A stretch of DNA of 64,000 bases. It comes from Methanobacterium sp. UBA44. GTDB lineage: Archaea; Methanobacteriota; Methanobacteria; Methanobacteriales; Methanobacteriaceae. The notes under the pieces were generated by a model. That model had not been told where the DNA came from, searched no databases, and worked only from the letters and a program-made list of their open reading frames with translations. The position numbers and the translations under genes are program-made. Each line of letters starts with the position of its first letter. Position 1 is the stretch's first letter. Below are positions 63,726-64,000 of this stretch, piece by piece. The stretch is taken from assembly GCA_002494885.1 (NCBI GenBank), contig DACV01000007.1:1-64000 (forward strand), read 5' to 3'.

Positions 63726-64000
63726 TTATTTTTGCATGGTCAAAAATTGTTTATTTGTGACAATTCCATCTACTCCCATTTTAACGAATTTTTCAAATAT
63801 TTTGGGATTATCAATTGCCCATGGATAAATAGTTAAATCATGTTCTTTTGCATCTTTTACTAATTCTTCGTCCATATACCTGTAACTTGGAAAAATTACG
63901 TTTGCATTAGCTGCTGAAGCCATCTGACCTATATTCAGTGGCTGGCCTACAAATATGATTCCAGCATTAATATCTGAATAACTGCTCCTTACATTTTTAA
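63726..64000 (-). CDS. Glycerophosphodiester phosphodiesterase, C-terminal part (runs off the window)
   Basis: The frame is open from the window end to TAA at 63726 (about 90 residues). NVIFPSYRYMDEELVKDAKEHDLTIYPW followed by GVDGIVTNKQFL is the end of the GDPD TIM barrel (the family Trp and the GVDGIITN strand). It would hydrolyse glycerophosphodiesters to glycerol-phosphate and an alcohol. The catalytic N-terminal half lies outside. Upstream text GQPLNIGQ is also typical. Confidence 0.82.
   Translation of the reverse strand, partial: KNVRSSYSDINAGIIFVGQPLNIGQMASAANANVIFPSYRYMDEELVKDAKEHDLTIYPWAIDNPKIFEKFVKMGVDGIVTNKQFLTMQK

Overview
The window is AT-rich archaeal DNA, almost certainly from a member of the Methanobacteriales close to Methanobacterium. 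The evidence is a pseudomurein-binding repeat in a huge surface protein, a CfbC-type NifH homologue (coenzyme F430 synthesis), an FmdE-type protein, ArfB, pantoate kinase, SRP19, ribosomal protein L37e, an archaeal Sm protein and a CCA-less tRNA-Leu. Many starts are set by a GGTGAT or AGGAGG ribosome binding site, with frequent TTG and GTG starts. I see no phage, insertion sequence or CRISPR array.

Layout. 1-5750: end of an unknown gene, two small membrane proteins, and a roughly 1600-residue secreted beta-helix/pseudomurein-binding/C39-peptidase protein broken by one frameshift. 6249-9746: GalE-like epimerase, a GT-C-type membrane protein and a frameshifted hexapeptide acetyltransferase. 9763-17270: a nonulosonic (legionaminic-like) acid pathway as two divergent operons, CMP-sugar synthetase plus two oxidoreductases leftward and LegI-LegG-LegH-LegC-LegB rightward. 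17383-34444: flippase, many GT2 and GT4 glycosyltransferases, large membrane glycan proteins and GalU, so 6.2-34.4 kb is one surface-glycan/glycosylation region. 34527-34610: tRNA-Leu(GAG). 34.9-44.9 kb: small conserved archaeal proteins, CBS-CfbC, a U32 protein, PurF, a TOPRIM coiled-coil protein, L37e and LSm. 45.4-50.7 kb: PUA protein, ArfB, a frameshifted DUF2723 protein and a Ski2-like helicase. 51.5-64 kb: response regulator, GlmS, PurC/PurS/PurQ, CobA-HemD-SRP19, RecJ-like DHH protein, HTH regulator, pantoate kinase, a PHP phosphoesterase with no canonical start codon, and the end of a glycerophosphodiester phosphodiesterase.

How the genes fit together. GlmS and GalU supply amino-sugar and UDP-sugar precursors. 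LegB, LegC, LegH, LegG, LegI and LegF can convert UDP-GlcNAc into a CMP-activated nonulosonic acid. The glycosyltransferases, the flippase and the GT-C-like proteins would assemble, export or transfer the glycan. CobA, HemD and CfbC all act on the tetrapyrrole path to F430.

Two things stand out. First, three intergenic regions (14951-15153, 34611-34723, 63633-63688) hold clusters of short hairpins that nearly all have exactly three-base loops, with stems that differ in sequence. The first is a tight array of eight. Second, several genes carry single-base lesions or lack a standard start (near 2191-2198, 9697-9699, 36.0 kb, 47103-47177, 62862). These are either sequence errors or real decay of surface and accessory genes.
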